Assembly (NCBI RefSeq): GCF_020080835.1
Contig: NC_058159.1
Location: forward strand, 28,309,525 to 28,373,524
Direction: 5' to 3'
Length of the DNA: 64,000 bases
From: Cotesia glomerata
Taxonomy: Eukaryota > Arthropoda > Insecta > Hymenoptera > Braconidae
Both the position numbers and the translations under genes were made by a program. The notes under the pieces are model-generated. The model saw only the letters and a list, made by a program, of their open reading frames with translations. It was not told the origin of the DNA and did no database searches. Positions 14,046 to 27,045 of the stretch are shown here, piece by piece. The stretch's first letter is position 1. Each line of letters starts with the position of its first letter.

Positions 14046-15490
14046 CGTTTTTTATATTTTTAATTTACCGCATTCATAGAAGCTGTTAGGCTGGTTCCGC
14101 AAGAGAGTAAAACATTGGCTGTATCTCGAATTTTATTGCGGCATAAAGTGGTTGCTTCTATCTATAGCCTGGTTGAAGGTGAAATTGGCGGATAAGTTAT
14201 AGTTAAGAAGAAGGAGATGACGACGAAAAATAAAATTACTAAGCTTCTGTAAGAGCAAGAGAGTTCGATATTAAGCGTAAAAGCAACCGAAGGGAGCCAG
14301 TGTAAAAAGGATAAGTAAAATAAAAGTAGGTAAGTAACGTAGAAAATAGTAAAGAGAAAATGCTCGGAAAGCTCCTACCCAGCTAACAGCTAACAGCCTC
14401 GCTACTACAACTACTACGACAAGCTCGTTTCCAACGACGGTATTCCACTTGATTTCCCACGTCGTGAATCAGCCGCTGGAGGCTCGGATAATGGCCGCGA
14501 ATTATCTCTCTCAAGCTTCATGAGTACGTCGCGTGTTTTACGGCAACCAAATCATTTTTAATATTATAAAAAATAAAAAAAAGAGACGTTATAATTTTTA
14601 CTAAAAGATCACTCATGTGAGGATAAAAGGATCTAGGCAAATCTTAACTTGATCCATATTCTCATGCGCCAAACGATTTATCACGGATTTTATTTTATTA
14701 AAATTTTATGTTATCGAGATTCTTCAATAAAATTATTTATGCTTCTTAGGATGGATTTGTGCGGTTATGAAATTTTAAGTCGGCTTTATGAATATTTGAA
14801 TAAGTTGGCAAAAAATTATTTTTAGCCTTGAAGTACAAATTGAAGATCATAGTAACATTTTTTTTCAATATCTGCTTGAGGCGCTTTACTAATTTTTGGA
14901 CCGATAATAAATAAAAATTTATTAAATTAAAAAAAAAATATCATTCCATCGCAAATGAATCAGTAAAATAATTTTTAAAAGAAAAAAGCTCTAGATATTT
15001 AAAAATTTTCAAAAAATAAAAAAAAAAGGCAATTATTTTGAACTTCAAATAATTTTTTATTATTTTGACTGCCTTAAATTTCTGTCAAATTTTTTTTTTA
15101 TCAAATTGAAAATAGCTTTTCCTGAAATTCGTCAAAAAAATCTCAACTCTCACTAATATTCGTAATTTTTTACAATTAGCCCATTTTTTTTTTAATCATT
15201 GAGATCACTGTAAATTTTGATAATATTAAGAAAGTTATTTCAAAATAATATCCCAAAATTGATTTTTTCAAATTTGTGAAGCCAACGAAAAAAGTGGAAA
15301 AAAATTATTGAGACTGGACAAATAATAGCTTAATTCTTTTTTTTTAAATAATCATTTTTCAATTTTTTATGACTAAAAGTAGATGGAGTTTTGTTTCTTC
15401 ATAGTTACCAAAGTATTTATGTAAATTGTAAATAAAAAAAACATAATTACTGGTGATACATCTCTTTTTACAATTATTAACAGTATCATT
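14046..15490. other. Single-copy DNA with a higher-GC island (14080-14540)
   Basis: No exon with good splice sites and no repeat match. It could be conserved regulatory DNA in the dpr 3' flank. The remainder is A/T-rich with poly-A/T runs. Confidence 0.35.
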
Positions 15491-16220
15491 CAGAAAAAAA
15501 ATTCACTCGAATCAAGTACATAATTTTAAAGAAATTTATTCACTGACAGAAAGATTTATTTGTATTAAATAATATTTGTTCATAGTTAACAAATCATTTA
15601 TTAGAGACCACTTTTGAGTATTAAATAAATATTTCTTAGTATTTAAAATGATTTGTTTGTATTTAATAAATCTGATATTCATTGATTAAATATTAATAAA
15701 TCTTTTAAATACTAAGAAATATTTGTTAAGGACTAAAAAATGGCTTCTAATAAATGATTTGTTAAATATTAACAAATATTTTTAACTATAGACAAAACCT
15801 TCTATCGGTGTAGAAGGATTTCTTAGTATTCAAGAAGATTTCTTTGTATTTAAGAAATCATTTCTTAGTATTTAAAAAATATTTCTTAGTATTTAAGAAA
15901 TATTTCTTAAATACTAAGAAATACTATAAATACTAAGAAATCTTTCTTAAATACTAAAAAATATTTTTTAAATGCTAAGAAATGATGTTTAAGAAATGAT
16001 TTCTTAAATACAAAGAAATCTGCTTAAATGCTAAGAAATCCTTTTATCAGTGTTCTCTTGATTTGAGTAAAAAAATTCTTAAACTACTAAATTTTTCTTG
16101 GTTTAAGTAAATTTTACTTAGTACATGAATTTTTCGTCTTAATTCAAGACAGTGAAACTTTTCAAAATTATTTTCTTGGTTCAAGAATTTTTCTTTTGAA
16201 TCAAGTTAATTTCTTTTCTG
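15491..16220. mobile_element. CAGAAAA-type TIR element interrupted by a MITE dimer
   Basis: Ends CAGAAAAAAAATTC and GAATCAAGTTAATTTC...TCTG. The interior uses CTTGATTCAAG words shared with elements at 49599, 53904 and 62661. The MITE pair at 15541-16052 is inserted in it. Confidence 0.55.
15541..16052. mobile_element. Two fused hairpin MITEs of the CACTGATAGAAGG family
   Basis: Left end CACTGACAGAAAG, an internal junction CCTTCTATCGGTGTAGAAGG at about 15799-15818, and right end CCTTTTATCAGTG. The first unit has AACAAATATT arms, the second AAGAAATATTTCTTAGT arms. TT stands on both outer sides, so the pair may have moved as one unit. Confidence 0.75.
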
Positions 16221-17604
16221 TATAAAAACGGAAAGTTTCACGAACGGCCTGCAATATATACCATTTTTGTAATTTTTTAAATTGTCCTAAACCAATTATG
16301 TTAACAAAGTATCTTCAAATTAATAAATATCTGATAAATTGGTATCTTCTACTTTTGTTAATCAAATGTTTATTATTTTATGTACTCACGATTGTATTTA
16401 CTCTTCTTAATTTTATTTACTATGTATTGAAATTGCCATTTGGCTTGAGCCTTGGCATTAATTAATAAACCAAATTCTAAATTCTAAATCGATAATAAAA
16501 TGCACACCTAAATGACTTCATTGGTGTCCAACTCCATAAACCCTCTCTGTTTTCACAGTAAATTCTATCTATCGCTGTTTTTCATTCACAAAAAAATTTT
16601 CTTTCAACCCTTGGTCTACATTTTATGCCCATCTGTCATTCAATACACACCTACCCACACGTCCCTGAAAATATATATATTTTAGTAGATTATAGGATAA
16701 AATATTAGAGGATAAAAATTTGTAAATGTGTCAAGAGGTTTCGTGTATATAAATTGAGTGTTCAATGGGAATGGCACGTTTTGTACGTGCAATCCTGTTG
16801 ATTTTCAAAGAATGAAAGATGACCGGGAAACCGGGAATGTCGAGAGACTCGTACAGATATCAAAGTGTTGGTATATATCGGTGTGAATTTGAATCCATGT
16901 GAGGGTATTGGTGTGAGTGAGTCACGACTAGACGCGGACGTTGTGATCTATGACGGTTGATAATGAAAGCTGCACTGGCGGCAGCGACGACGCTGATGCT
17001 TGTACTGGTACTCGTACTCCTGTACTGCATCACATCGCGTCTGACGGAATGATATGGCCAAACTACTGCTAACTGCTGGTGCTGCTGCCGCCTCTGTCCT
17101 TGTTCCTCCCGCATGTTCCATGTAAACTATCGCTTCCGCGGTGATTGTTGTCATATGTTACTAGCTACTACACCACAGCCTTGTCTCGCTGTATTTATAA
17201 ATATATATATGAATATGCGTGTAAAGTAGCTGGTACACGAGTATGTGCAATAACGACAAAACGGTGTAGCAGGGTGTAACATGAAATTATCTTTGCAATG
17301 GAGATTCGGGAGACGGGATCGCGCTGATAAGCTTCCAACGATTGTCGTTCATTTTACCGGATAGGCGGTTGCTACCTGTTATTTTGTATTTACGCTATGT
17401 ACGGCTTGTCTGAAACGCTTGTCGGTTTAGATAGCACTCTGTTTTGTGGGATATGCTCCCGTGGAAATTATGGGACTTAGCCAACGAGTATTGGAGAGGG
17501 TTTGGGATCTTTTTTTTTTTTTTTTTGATTTCCACGATCGTATTTTTGATCATTTTTGCTCAATACTGTTCTTAATATGTAACTATTGAATTTTTTAATA
17601 GTTA
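16221..17604. other. Single-copy DNA with a higher-GC island (about 16740-17480)
   Basis: No repeat match in the window. It contains two adjacent short forward frames beginning at 16963 and 17054, reported separately. Overlapping reverse frames rich in Gln/Ser/Ala follow from the same GC-rich trinucleotide bias. Confidence 0.35.
16963..17052 (+). CDS. Possible small membrane or signal-peptide-like ORF (29 codons)
   Basis: ATG has A at -3. The product starts MKAALAAATTLM and continues with an almost pure Leu/Val stretch to about residue 20, then a short polar end and TGA. It resembles a signal peptide or a single-pass microprotein. A second frame (MAKLLLTAGAAAA..., 23 codons) starts one base after its stop. 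It could also be a chance product of CTG/GTACTC repetition. No splice partner was identified, so it is only a candidate. Confidence 0.2.
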   Translation: MKAALAAATTLMLVLVLVLLYCITSRLTE

Positions 17605-19001
17605 TCTACATTATTAAGAGAATAAGAAAAATTTTGTGTCCGGGATAGTAATATGATAAAATCGGTTTTTTTAGTGAAAGTGTAATTGCAAAGGTCTTGA
17701 CTTGAATTTGTGCCTTTTTAAGGTTTCATATCATTCTCACCGATAGTCAATTTATTATGATAAGTATTTAGGCTGCATTTGAAAGTTCTCTATCTCTAGA
17801 TACATAATTGAGAAATGACCTTGTATCGCGTGAACTATTGACATTTTTAAAGATATAAGCTCATCCTGATGTTGTACTCATCAAGACCTTTCATTTGAGT
17901 ACCCACATCAATTTTTCATATATTTATTAAAGATTATTATTTAAAATTATTATTTTAAAGATATAAGCTCATCCTGATGTTGTACTCATCAAGACCTTTC
18001 ATTTGACTACCCACATCAATTTTTCATATATTTTATATATTTATATATGAAAAATATATCAAAATGCATGTAGGTATTTAACCCTTCAGCACTCTCGCAA
18101 AACGATTTACTATCATTACTCGCGCGATGAGAAAAACTCTCACGCCTTATGTGGAAGCGCACGCATGCTTATAGTCCCTTTAATTTAAAAAATCTTAAAT
18201 AAAATAAATTTCTTAAAACAAAAAAAAATTGACTTATTTAAAAATAATATTTAATAATAATACATCCAAACACAAATGCACTCTTACGGGAACCTCCGAA
18301 CTGTACCGATCAGACCCGATTTTTTAAATTCTGACCCCCCTACTTTACTATTGCGATGAGAAAATATCTCACAGAGTTAATAAAATTTATTTTATTTTTT
18401 TATAGTATAGAACAATTAAAATAATAATATTGCAATCTGAAATAATATTAATTTTTTGACAGATAGAAAAAAAATCACATAGTCATTCCATTTGAAATTT
18501 GAAAGAAAATTTGAGTTATTGATGAGCGTGAGAGAAAATCTCATAGCGAGAGTGCTGAAGGGTTAAATGAAAGCTCTTAATGAGTATAACATCGGGATGA
18601 GCTTATATCTTTAAAAATGTCAATAGTTAAGAAAGTACAGTGTAATTTAACATAATTAAGAAACGACTTTGTATCTTGTGAATTACTGACATTTTTAAAG
18701 ATATAAGCTCATCCCGATGTTACACTTATCAAGACCTTTCATTTAAGTACCCACATCAATTTTTCATATATTTATATATTTTATATATATGAATATATGA
18801 AAAATATATCAAAATGCATGTGGGTATTCAAATGAAAGCTCTTGATGAGTGTAACATCGGGATGAGCTTATATCTTTCAAAACGTAAATATTTACGAAAG
18901 TACAGTGCAATTTAACAAAAGACATTATTTAATCAAGCAAAATTTTATTTGTTTATAGTTCACAAGTCACGGCAGTCACATAGTGACTGCAAGGTTGCTA
19001 G
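17605..19001 (+). mobile_element. Non-autonomous Helitron, copy 2
   Basis: Begins A|TCTACATTATTAAGAG. It ends with hairpin GCAGTCAC-ATA-GTGACTGC, seven bases (AAGGTTG) and CTAG|T, an excellent Helitron 3' end. The interior repeats the AGATATAAGCTCATCC unit in both orientations. A stretch at about 18080-18565, framed by the near-palindromic words CCCTTCAGCACTCTCGC and GAGAGTGCTGAAGGG, looks like a further nested insertion. Confidence 0.88.
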
Positions 19002-20284
19002 TAAGGTATAAATAACTTTATTACAAGATTCTGGCTTGGTTAATTTTTCATGGATTTTTTCAAAGTTGCCCTTTATTCTCAGTAGCTTTCCATCGTTAAT
19101 ACTTAACATATAGTCGAACAGATACTAGCATTCACCAGCTAACTAGTGTTCAAGTTCGATGGTTGCCCATCGACCTAACTATCCGAAGACGAATTGTCTC
19201 AAATTGTTAGTGAAGATGGAAATTTCCATCCACTTGAAATTAGATTTATACTAGCATGAAAATGACCGAATAGGTGATAACGGGTTAGAAGAATTATAAT
19301 AAAATCACGGTTGATAAAATTAATAAAAGTTTATTACAAGACTTTACTTTCATCAGAAAATTTTTTACAGTTATAAAATAATTCGCAGAATTTTGAATTC
19401 AAAGAGATGGTCGTATATAATAAGGCTATTTTTTAAATATTTTTTTAAGCTAGTCTGAATTTTTGTAAAGAATTTTTAATCACAATATTTAAGCTGAAGT
19501 AATTTTTTTTTTTATAAAAATAAATAATTACACTGATAAAAAATTTATTTATTGCAAAAAAATAATTTTTACGAGTTGAAGAATTTAATTAAAATTTTTT
19601 CTGTTAATTTAAAATAACTTTTTTATCCGTGTAATCTTTCGCTTCTATAAAAAATATTTTTCTTATAACTTAATAATTTTTTAATGATGATGAATTTTTT
19701 TATCGCTACTTTTTATTACAAAAAGACTATAAAATACAACTTAGACACTTTATTTTAATTTACCAAGACTTTAACTGCAAATTTAGCACATCAAGTTTCA
19801 ATAGTAAGTAAAAAACTGAATTAATGAATAATTAAAAAAAATTAAAACCATTAATACAAAGATCGAAGTACTTTACCTTGAATTCAAGGAGTTTTGCACT
19901 AAAATAGTTTTAGAAATTCAGCTATAAAGGATTAATGGAAAAGTTCCGAGGGATAAAAAGTTATTTGCATGTGATACTTACATTTATATTATATATATAG
20001 TATAGCGATCAAAAACTTATAACGGCTTGACGGTGAGTAACAAAAAAAGTTAGCGCATAAGATTTTTATAAGTCGATGAGTACTAAATGACGGATTTTAA
20101 AAGTAATCGAAAAGTTAGATTAAAAGGAACATGAAATAAAGAGGCAATGTAGAGTAAAAATTTGTGGAAGTCTTTGACGCATTTAATACCCGGTAGTCAA
20201 TGCCAACGATCTCATTAACGTTAAAGTTTTAATCTCAATTCCAACTCAAGAAATCGATTTTTACCAGACGATTATTATTTTTTT
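19002..20284. other. AT-rich 3' flank of the dpr gene
   Basis: It holds a 101-bp MITE at 19531-19631 (CACTGATAAAAAATTTATT and its complement-like right end, TA on both sides). No gene seen. Confidence 0.5.
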
Positions 20285-20290
20285 TTTATT
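20285..20290 (-). terminator. Candidate poly(A) signal of the dpr gene
   Basis: An AATAAA hexamer on the minus strand lies about 142 nt after the dpr stop codon, inside an A-rich stretch. Its position suits a short 3' UTR, but A-rich DNA makes chance matches common here. Confidence 0.4.
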
Positions 20291-20431
20291 TTCCTTTTTA
20301 TGTCCGCGAATGTTTTATGATCAATAAAAATTTACTTTCTTACCGATTTAATTTAAAATATTTTACGAGTAAATAAAATTAAGCTGAGCAATGTAATAAC
20401 TTTTAATTAATAATTAAAATCTACCTTAGTG

Positions 20432-20529
20432 TCATCTGAAGAACCCGGAGCTGATGGTCAAGTGGACCAGCCAGATATTGAAGACCGCTCTGGAGACCCC
20501 GCTCCCGTGTACGGCTGCTGGAAGTTCAC
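20432..20529 (-). CDS. DPR-family Ig protein, last coding exon (GPI-type tail)
   Basis: A gttccag acceptor is followed by 98 nt ending in TGA. With the base left by the previous exon the frame reads GELPAAVHGSG, then VSRAVFNIWLVHLTI and a short end. Small residues followed by a hydrophobic stretch at the extreme C terminus fit a GPI-attachment signal, which is common in DPR/zig-8-like proteins; the ω-site is inferred around Gly-Ser-Gly. The other two frames from this acceptor give only short, unrelated tails. Phase, a GC content above the surroundings and the expected hydrophobic end support the call, but the exon is short and 15 kb from its neighbour, so it is less certain than the Ig exons. 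Confidence 0.82.
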
Positions 20530-21121
20530 CTGGAACAATTTTTCGTTTCGATAAGTTTCTTCATCGGATCGTCCAATTCAATTTTATTGTTTTGGTCTAC
20601 ATTTCAGGGGCCCAATAAACATAAAGGATAAAATGAGAGTATAAGTCTGAGAAGAATGGTACACTGATAGCAAAAATATAAAAAGGCAGATGATTACATC
20701 TACAGATCCGTGAAAAGATAGTATCGCGTGGATATTCTAAAGCCATATCTCGACGCCCGGTCAATTTGGTAAATTGCGCGCGACGAGAAAAACATCCGCT
20801 CGGATGGTTACAATACCGGGAATATTTATTTGTCTGGTGGAAAGTTTCATCTCTATACTCATATTCATCGGACTTATTATTCCATTCAATGGCATCTGTT
20901 ATCTGTTATTATTATTAAAGTATCTATGGATTGAGAAAACGAGTCTCGGAAATTTATTATGTTAAATAGTAACGATAATCGATGCTGTGACGAGCTAGTT
21001 TTGTAATTTAATTTAAAGTAATCACTTTTATAGGGAAAATGGTTTTATTATTACTTTTATTACTATTTTATCTCAGGATTTTAATTTTTTAATTAATAAA
21101 GGAGCTGATTATGTTATTAGA
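20530..21121. other. 3' end of the last dpr intron
   Basis: Single-copy sequence. The short forward frame at 20774-20965 is hydrophobic but has no coding support. Confidence 0.4.
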
Positions 21122-21287
21122 CCCCCATGAAAAAAAAATATATGTCGAAATACATAAAAATTATATTTTAAATATATAAAAAATCTATAAAAAATATATA
21201 GTTAATATATTTTTGATAACTAACTTTTGGCCGATTTTCATATATATTTTATATATTTAAAATATATTTTTTTTATATTTTTAGCTA

Positions 21288-22235
21288 CCCGAGTAAAAAT
21301 GAAATTATTATTTTTTACGGAAAAATAATAAATTTCGTTCGACCGCCGCACCACCGCTGCACGACCGCCATTTGGCGGACTATTACGCCGCACGCTAAAA
21401 ATTTACTCCCCCTAGCATCGCCGCACTACCGCTGCACCACCGCCGCACCAATGCTAAATCATACCTACAATTTCACAAAAAAGGGTATCATAATTAATTT
21501 ATCACGCAATAATTAATTAATAAATAATGCGACTAGAAATCTTTATGTAAGACCTATTGATCAACCTCCTTTTAATCGAATGCCTAATATTAAAAAAATT
21601 TTTTAAATCAGGCCAAAGCACCGCGAAATTATTGATTTTTTTAGTCGTATTGTTGATGTAGATTTTTAATTTCGTCCTCGGGTTGCACAGAAGCGGTACG
21701 CCTATTGAAATACTCTGAAAGAATTTTAAAAATTGAACTGTGATGGGATTCGAACCTGGATCGTCTGCATGGAAGTCTCGAACATTGCCAACTGCACTGC
21801 AAGCCATACTTAACTTAAAAAATTTAGTTAAGCTATTTGAATGATCAACGAATATATTATTTCAATGTATATACCATCAAACAGCGGTATGGTTCGGCGG
21901 TGGTGCAGCGGTGGTGCGGTGGTCGAACAAAATTTATTATTTTTTCGTAAAAATTAAAAATTTTATTTTTACCCGGACGCGTCACAGCTGTGGTGCGGCG
22001 GTGGTGCAGCGGTGGTGCGGCGAATAGAAATTTATTTACTTGTCACGGCGCTGGTGCGGCGGTAGTGCGGCGAATAGATAAATTCTTTACTTATCACGGC
22101 GGTGGTGCGGCGGTGATACGGCACTTATAAAATAACCAAAATTGTCACGGCTGTAGTGCAGCGGTGGTGCGGCGCTTAAAAAGCCGTGCAGCGGTGTTGC
22201 GGCGGTGGTGCGGCGGAATTCTGTTTTTACTCGGG
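21288..22235. mobile_element. GCGG-rich foldback element, copy 1
   Basis: Ends CCCGAGTAAAAATGAAATT and TTTTTACTCGGG with TA on both sides. The left arm is full of CCGCCGCACCACCGCTGC words and the right arm of GCGGTGGTGCGGCGG words, so the arms can pair. Between them lies a tRNA-like segment. Reading frames in it are spurious. Confidence 0.8.
21737..21806 (-). other. tRNA-like (B-box) segment inside the GCGG element
   Basis: On the minus strand GGTTCGAATCC forms a perfect RNA polymerase III B box, about 45 bases after an A-box-like TGCAGTGCAGTTGGCA. The T stem and acceptor do not pair well, so this is a tRNA-derived relic or pol III promoter, not a functional tRNA. Confidence 0.6.
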
Positions 22236-22409
22236 TATGTATTTTTTTTTATGTATTTTAAGATATATCTTGAATATATCTAAAATATATTTAAAATATA
22301 TATGAAAATCGGCCAAAAGTTAGTTATTAAAAATATATTTACTATACATATTTTTTATATTTTTATAGATTTTTAATATATTTTTCTTATATTTTTTTTT
22401 CATGGGAGG

Positions 22410-23615
22410 ATGTTATGTTGGCGTTAATAGACGTTTAATAATTTTTCTTAATAAATAAATAATTTTTTTCAATAAAAGAAAAAAAGTTTTACGTTAATTT
22501 TCAGATTAAAAATTTTTGGAACTGCACTTGAAAATTTTATTTAATTACACGAAAAAAAAGTGAATTAAAAATTTTTTTTTTAATTTCATAAAAATTCATT
22601 GAATAATTTTTTATGTGTAGAATATGTTTGTTTGGGTTAACCAAATTAATTACGGTGATAAAAAAAAATAAACAATTCAAGCGCAAAAATTTTTAATTAA
22701 AAAAATAATTTTGAAAAATTAGATCTTGAGTCAAGCAAAAAAATTCTTATAAATTTTTTTATTGGTGTTTATAGATTATGTAAAAGAAAAAAAATTATTG
22801 AACTTGTCTGAAAATTTATTTTTTATTAAAATTTTTCCTACTTTTTGCATCATTTATAAAAAATGCAGTGTCATATATTCAGTTCGAAATCACGCGCATT
22901 TATACAGAACGTGTAAAGAAAAGGGCGAATATATCTCTGTTTGATATTTTCAAATATCACTGGCAGATGAACAATAAGCCGGAGCCATCGTTCTCGTCAC
23001 TTTCGAAGTGAACAAGAATGAAAAAATGTATCTTTATTACTCTACAATATTTTATAACCTAAACAATCAAATTACTTTTTATTTCGATAAACTTTAGAGA
23101 TAGAATACGCTATTCAAATATTTGTTGATAAAATTCCGGGGTACATGTGTAATCCGAAATTTGCGTATCACCATTTTATATTTGTCCTACAATTCAATTC
23201 GGTTAAATAAAAACAAAAATAACGAAATAACGTTTCACGGGAAATATTTTTCGTGAAAAGGATTCGGGTTCTGGAAAAGTATTCCAGCGAGGATTGTTAC
23301 GATGACTGTTTCAAAAATAAAAAGGAATATCAATGTGTTCAACGGGCCTTTAAATTTGTAAACTCATCGTACAATTATTGTTATTATTATTCAATATTAT
23401 ATTCCGCTTTTAACCAAGTTTTTGTAAATTTGAAAGACATTTATACTTTTTATTAATAAATTATACTTGAATAGTTTTAAAGAGAAGCGAAAAAAGCTTT
23501 TTGACTTATGTAATAAACTCTAAAATTCTAATTCGGCTTCCATAAAAAAAAATAATTCTTCATTTTGGAAATAAATTTCATTATCAAACCAATTTCAATA
23601 TCGTATAAATATATA
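22410..23615. other. AT-rich intron DNA
   Basis: Poly-A/T-rich. The forward frame at 23253-23456 has several Cys but no signal peptide and no matching splice sites. Confidence 0.4.
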
Positions 23616-24053
23616 CAGAGTGTCCCAGAAGTAACGGACGCCATTGTAGCATCTGATAAACAAAATAATTCTGAGACGAAAAGTCCTTAGCCATTTTTTA
23701 ATCAGACGCATAGATAATTAATTATTAATTAAAATAACGTCCTTTTATGCGTTAGAGAGAGAGCACTAGTGTCAAGTCAAGTGCGTTCCAACGAAGACGC
23801 TTGCACGTGTGAATGTGTAAGTAAATATGTGTGACTACGTTAGCTATAGAAACCAGTTAGTCATACAGTTAGTTGTGTCTTTGTTTGGCACATACTTTAC
23901 TGGACACTGGCGCTCTCTCTCTAACAAATAAAGAGACGTTATTTTTAATTAATAATTAATTATCTATACGGTTAATTGAAAAATGGCTAAGGACTTTTCG
24001 TCTCAGAATTATTTTCATCAGATGCTACAATGGCGTCCGTGACTTGGGACACC

Positions 24054-24056
<3 letters not shown>
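23616..24056. mobile_element. MITE with CAGAGTGTCCC ends
   Basis: About 140-bp inverted arms start CAGAGTGTCCCAGAAGTAAC and end GACTTGGGACACCCTG, flanked by TA. CAGGGTGTCCC-like termini are widespread in insect MITEs. A TA microsatellite follows the right end. Confidence 0.85.
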
Positions 24057-24109
<53 letters not shown>

Positions 24110-24119
24110 ATATATATAT
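24055..24119. repeat. (TA)n microsatellite
   Basis: TA tract directly adjoining the MITE, perhaps grown from its TA target. Confidence 0.95.
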
Positions 24120-25679
24120 TTTCTGACTCAGCGCGACAAACTGAGTCAGAAAATGGCTAAATTTTTTAAAAGTGGCGCCATGAGGACAGCTGCAATAGTT
24201 AGATTTTTATAAAATCTACTAAAAATGATAAATTCCAATTCATAAATATATTTCTTAAAATTTATACGCAGATAAGATAAAATTTAATAAAATATCAATA
24301 GCATACCACGCAAGAAATATTTCGAACAAGGTATTAGAAAGGAACTGAGACAAGTAAAACTTCTATGCTTTCGGGGTAAATGAAACATTCCAGAGTACGG
24401 GACTCTCGGAGCTGGTGTACTGTAAGCTACGTGAGATCGAGTGGAATTCGTCAATCTGGCACGATCACCTCATCAATACCATTCTAGCAGATCTCATTCC
24501 TCGGCTGTACGTTAACACCAAAAAAATCAGAGGCTTTTACAGTCCGGGTGGTTATCCTGCTGGATCGCCAGCCCATATGCCATTCCACGGGCTGCTATAT
24601 ATAATCGGTATCTTATATCTTATACCTTATACCTTATACGTGGCGCCCGTATAGTATCTTATTTCTTTTGGTCTTTTTTTTAAAAACCTAGACATTCGTT
24701 TCACGTTCCCGTCAGCTTTCGAGCACACGGCTTCTCGAGGTTAGAGTTCCAAGCCAGCGTTTCTTTTAAAGCATTTTTCAATGGAATACCACTAGCGAGC
24801 TTTTACACAGAGCCTTTTTTCTACCTTGTCTACTCTATAAACCTCCAAGCTGAACTGTACACCACCACTACGGTTAACTATTAGTATTTTACTAGCCACT
24901 GTATTTTCATCGCGCTTGAGCTTACTATAACCGATCTGAGGCAAAACGTGCCCGGTGTAAATTTCACGATCTTCACACTTCAACGGGCTGATTTATAGCC
25001 ACTGCACGAGTTAAATTACAACATGTTCATTTATCCACATCACTTATTTTACAGCACGTTTATGTTTATGGAATAAAGTCGAGTAAATAAAGTAAATTAA
25101 GTGCTCGAGGAAAAATTACTTTTAGTTGAGCTGTTCATGAAAATATTTAACATTTTTCTAGTTAATAACTTTGAGTGTTTAGTGTTTAGTTATAAATCTT
25201 AAGTTATTTTTTTTTAACATTTATAAACGTTAGTTTATTTTATTAATGGATTGTTGAGAAATTTAATTTTGTAGGAAATTTTAACCGTAATAATAATAAT
25301 GTATTAAATGTTTGGTAAACCCAAATGTACATGCCTTAAGCGCTTATATTATTGTTATGCAAATTCATCAAAGTAGTTTAATTATGATAAAAATAAAAAT
25401 AAGACTTCACCTTTGATGTTTGTTTGAATTTTCCAACCAATGGGATTAATTTTGCGAGTTAAATGCCATCATTAATTTAATAGAGACAGTTTATTGCAAA
25501 TAACAGAAATGCGTGCGCACATGGTCTCTATAAAAATTCTATTTACATACAAATATAACCTGTATGATAGAATACGAATCAAATAAACAAAAATCAGGTC
25601 AATTAATTGTAGGAGAGTGTGGTGTTATTAACGTCATACTAATATAGAAAATTTTTTTTTAATTAAATTTTTTTATTAA
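24120..25679. other. Intron DNA with higher-GC single-copy island (24340-25010)
   Basis: The island has mixed composition, no repeat copies in the window and no splice-consistent exon on either strand. It is a candidate conserved noncoding element of the dpr locus. Confidence 0.35.
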
Positions 25680-26395
25680 GGAGGTTTGAACGAATCTAAT
25701 GTAAAAAATAATTTCCAACTTTGAGCTTTGAAATTAAGTATACGAATAAATAAATACGTAATTTATCTAATCCCAAAATTTAAAAAAGATTCACCGTTTA
25801 GTTTCTTAGATATTAAATTTTAAAAATCACATATTTTATCTCCTTATACACGGGTTCTTATGGCGGACAAACTTTTGTCGAGACTTTAATTATTTTTTTC
25901 AATATTAACCTTCCAACTTTAACGGATAAAAAACTATACACAAGAAACTTGGATTATTGCAAAATATAAAAACAATTTAATAATAATACATTACCGATAT
26001 AATTTTTGAAATATTTAAAGTCAAATTTTATGTTTGTAACTCGTTTATCGTCAGCCATTTATTCGAATAAAGATTTGACAACATCGCGTCAACAGCTGAG
26101 AAAAAAGAAAAAGATAGAAATATAGTTACAGAGAGAGAAATGTTTAACTCATACACTCATCCACGTCTCAGTTATGGGTATAATCAAGCGCGCTATTGCC
26201 AAATTTGTTTATTTATTCCGGCAAGTAATAAATACCAAAGTCATTTTATTCCTTTATTTTATTAAATAAGTAAAAATCATCAATTATTAAATTGTTTAAA
26301 TTATTTTAAATTAAAATATAGAATTTTGACGAATATTAGGAAAACTAAAATTAAAAAAAACTTTTTTTTGACTCATTAATTACGCTCGAACTTCC
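25680..26395. mobile_element. piggyBac-like MITE (TTAA), copy A
   Basis: TTAA flanks both ends. Ends GGAGGTTTGAACGAATCTAA and TTACGCTCGAACTTCC are inverted repeats. 716 bp without coding capacity. Insertion at TTAA is the hallmark of the piggyBac superfamily, although these termini do not start with the usual CCC. Confidence 0.85.
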
Positions 26396-27045
26396 TTAAT
26401 CCACTCTTGAATGTATGAAATTTGTTCATTACTATTTTTTCCGTGTTTCAGTAAGCATTTTTTCACTTTTTAACTAGAGATAATTAATTTAAGAAGAAAT
26501 TAAGTGCTAAAATAAACGAGTTTTCATTTTTAGGCGATATTAAAACACACCTACGCACTTCGCATTTGAGGCATGCAACAAGAAGATTGGAAATGGGCAT
26601 AAAAAAAAATGATTATTTACTCTTACTAAAAAAATTAAAATGTCTTTTTTTAACCGACAGATTTTTTTTAACATAACAATTTAAAGATGTGAAATATAGC
26701 GAAATATTTTAGCTTAAAAAATTTTAATATAAAAAAAAAATTGGTAATATAATGATTCAATTTTGCCAACGTTAAAATTTTAATAATTTTTATAAAATAG
26801 TTTGTACAATATCAGAAAAGAATTCTAAATATTTCAAGAATTTATTCAAAAATTTTATACACTTCTCAATTTGAAAACAAATTATTGACAAAACCATAAA
26901 TTTCAACAATTTTCGTTTTAATATCTTTAATTAACAAATCATTGTATTAGTTTTAATTTCAATGTTAATGATCTTCCGATTTTATGTCATTAAAGTCTAG
27001 AGCAGTAAATTTTATGACAATAGAAAGATACATTCGATATATTAG
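26396..27045. other. AT-rich DNA downstream of the knottin gene
   Basis: This must include the knottin 3' UTR. No clear poly(A) hexamer close to the stop; no other feature seen. Confidence 0.4.

Larger units (their letters stand above)
21122..22409. mobile_element. AT-rich palindromic element, CCCYCATG ends, nested host
   Basis: Ends CCCCCATGAAAAAAAAATAT and its approximate complement TATTTTTTTTTCATGGGAGG. Both arms carry AACTTTTGGCCGATTTTCATATAT in opposite orientations. A related palindrome at 47915-48285 shares these arms but lacks the inner GCGG element. Confidence 0.7.

Noticed and set aside
23253..23456. Cys-containing 67-codon frame considered as a second small secreted protein
   Set aside because: No signal peptide, no suitable neighbouring exon, and cysteine spacing unlike the knottin.
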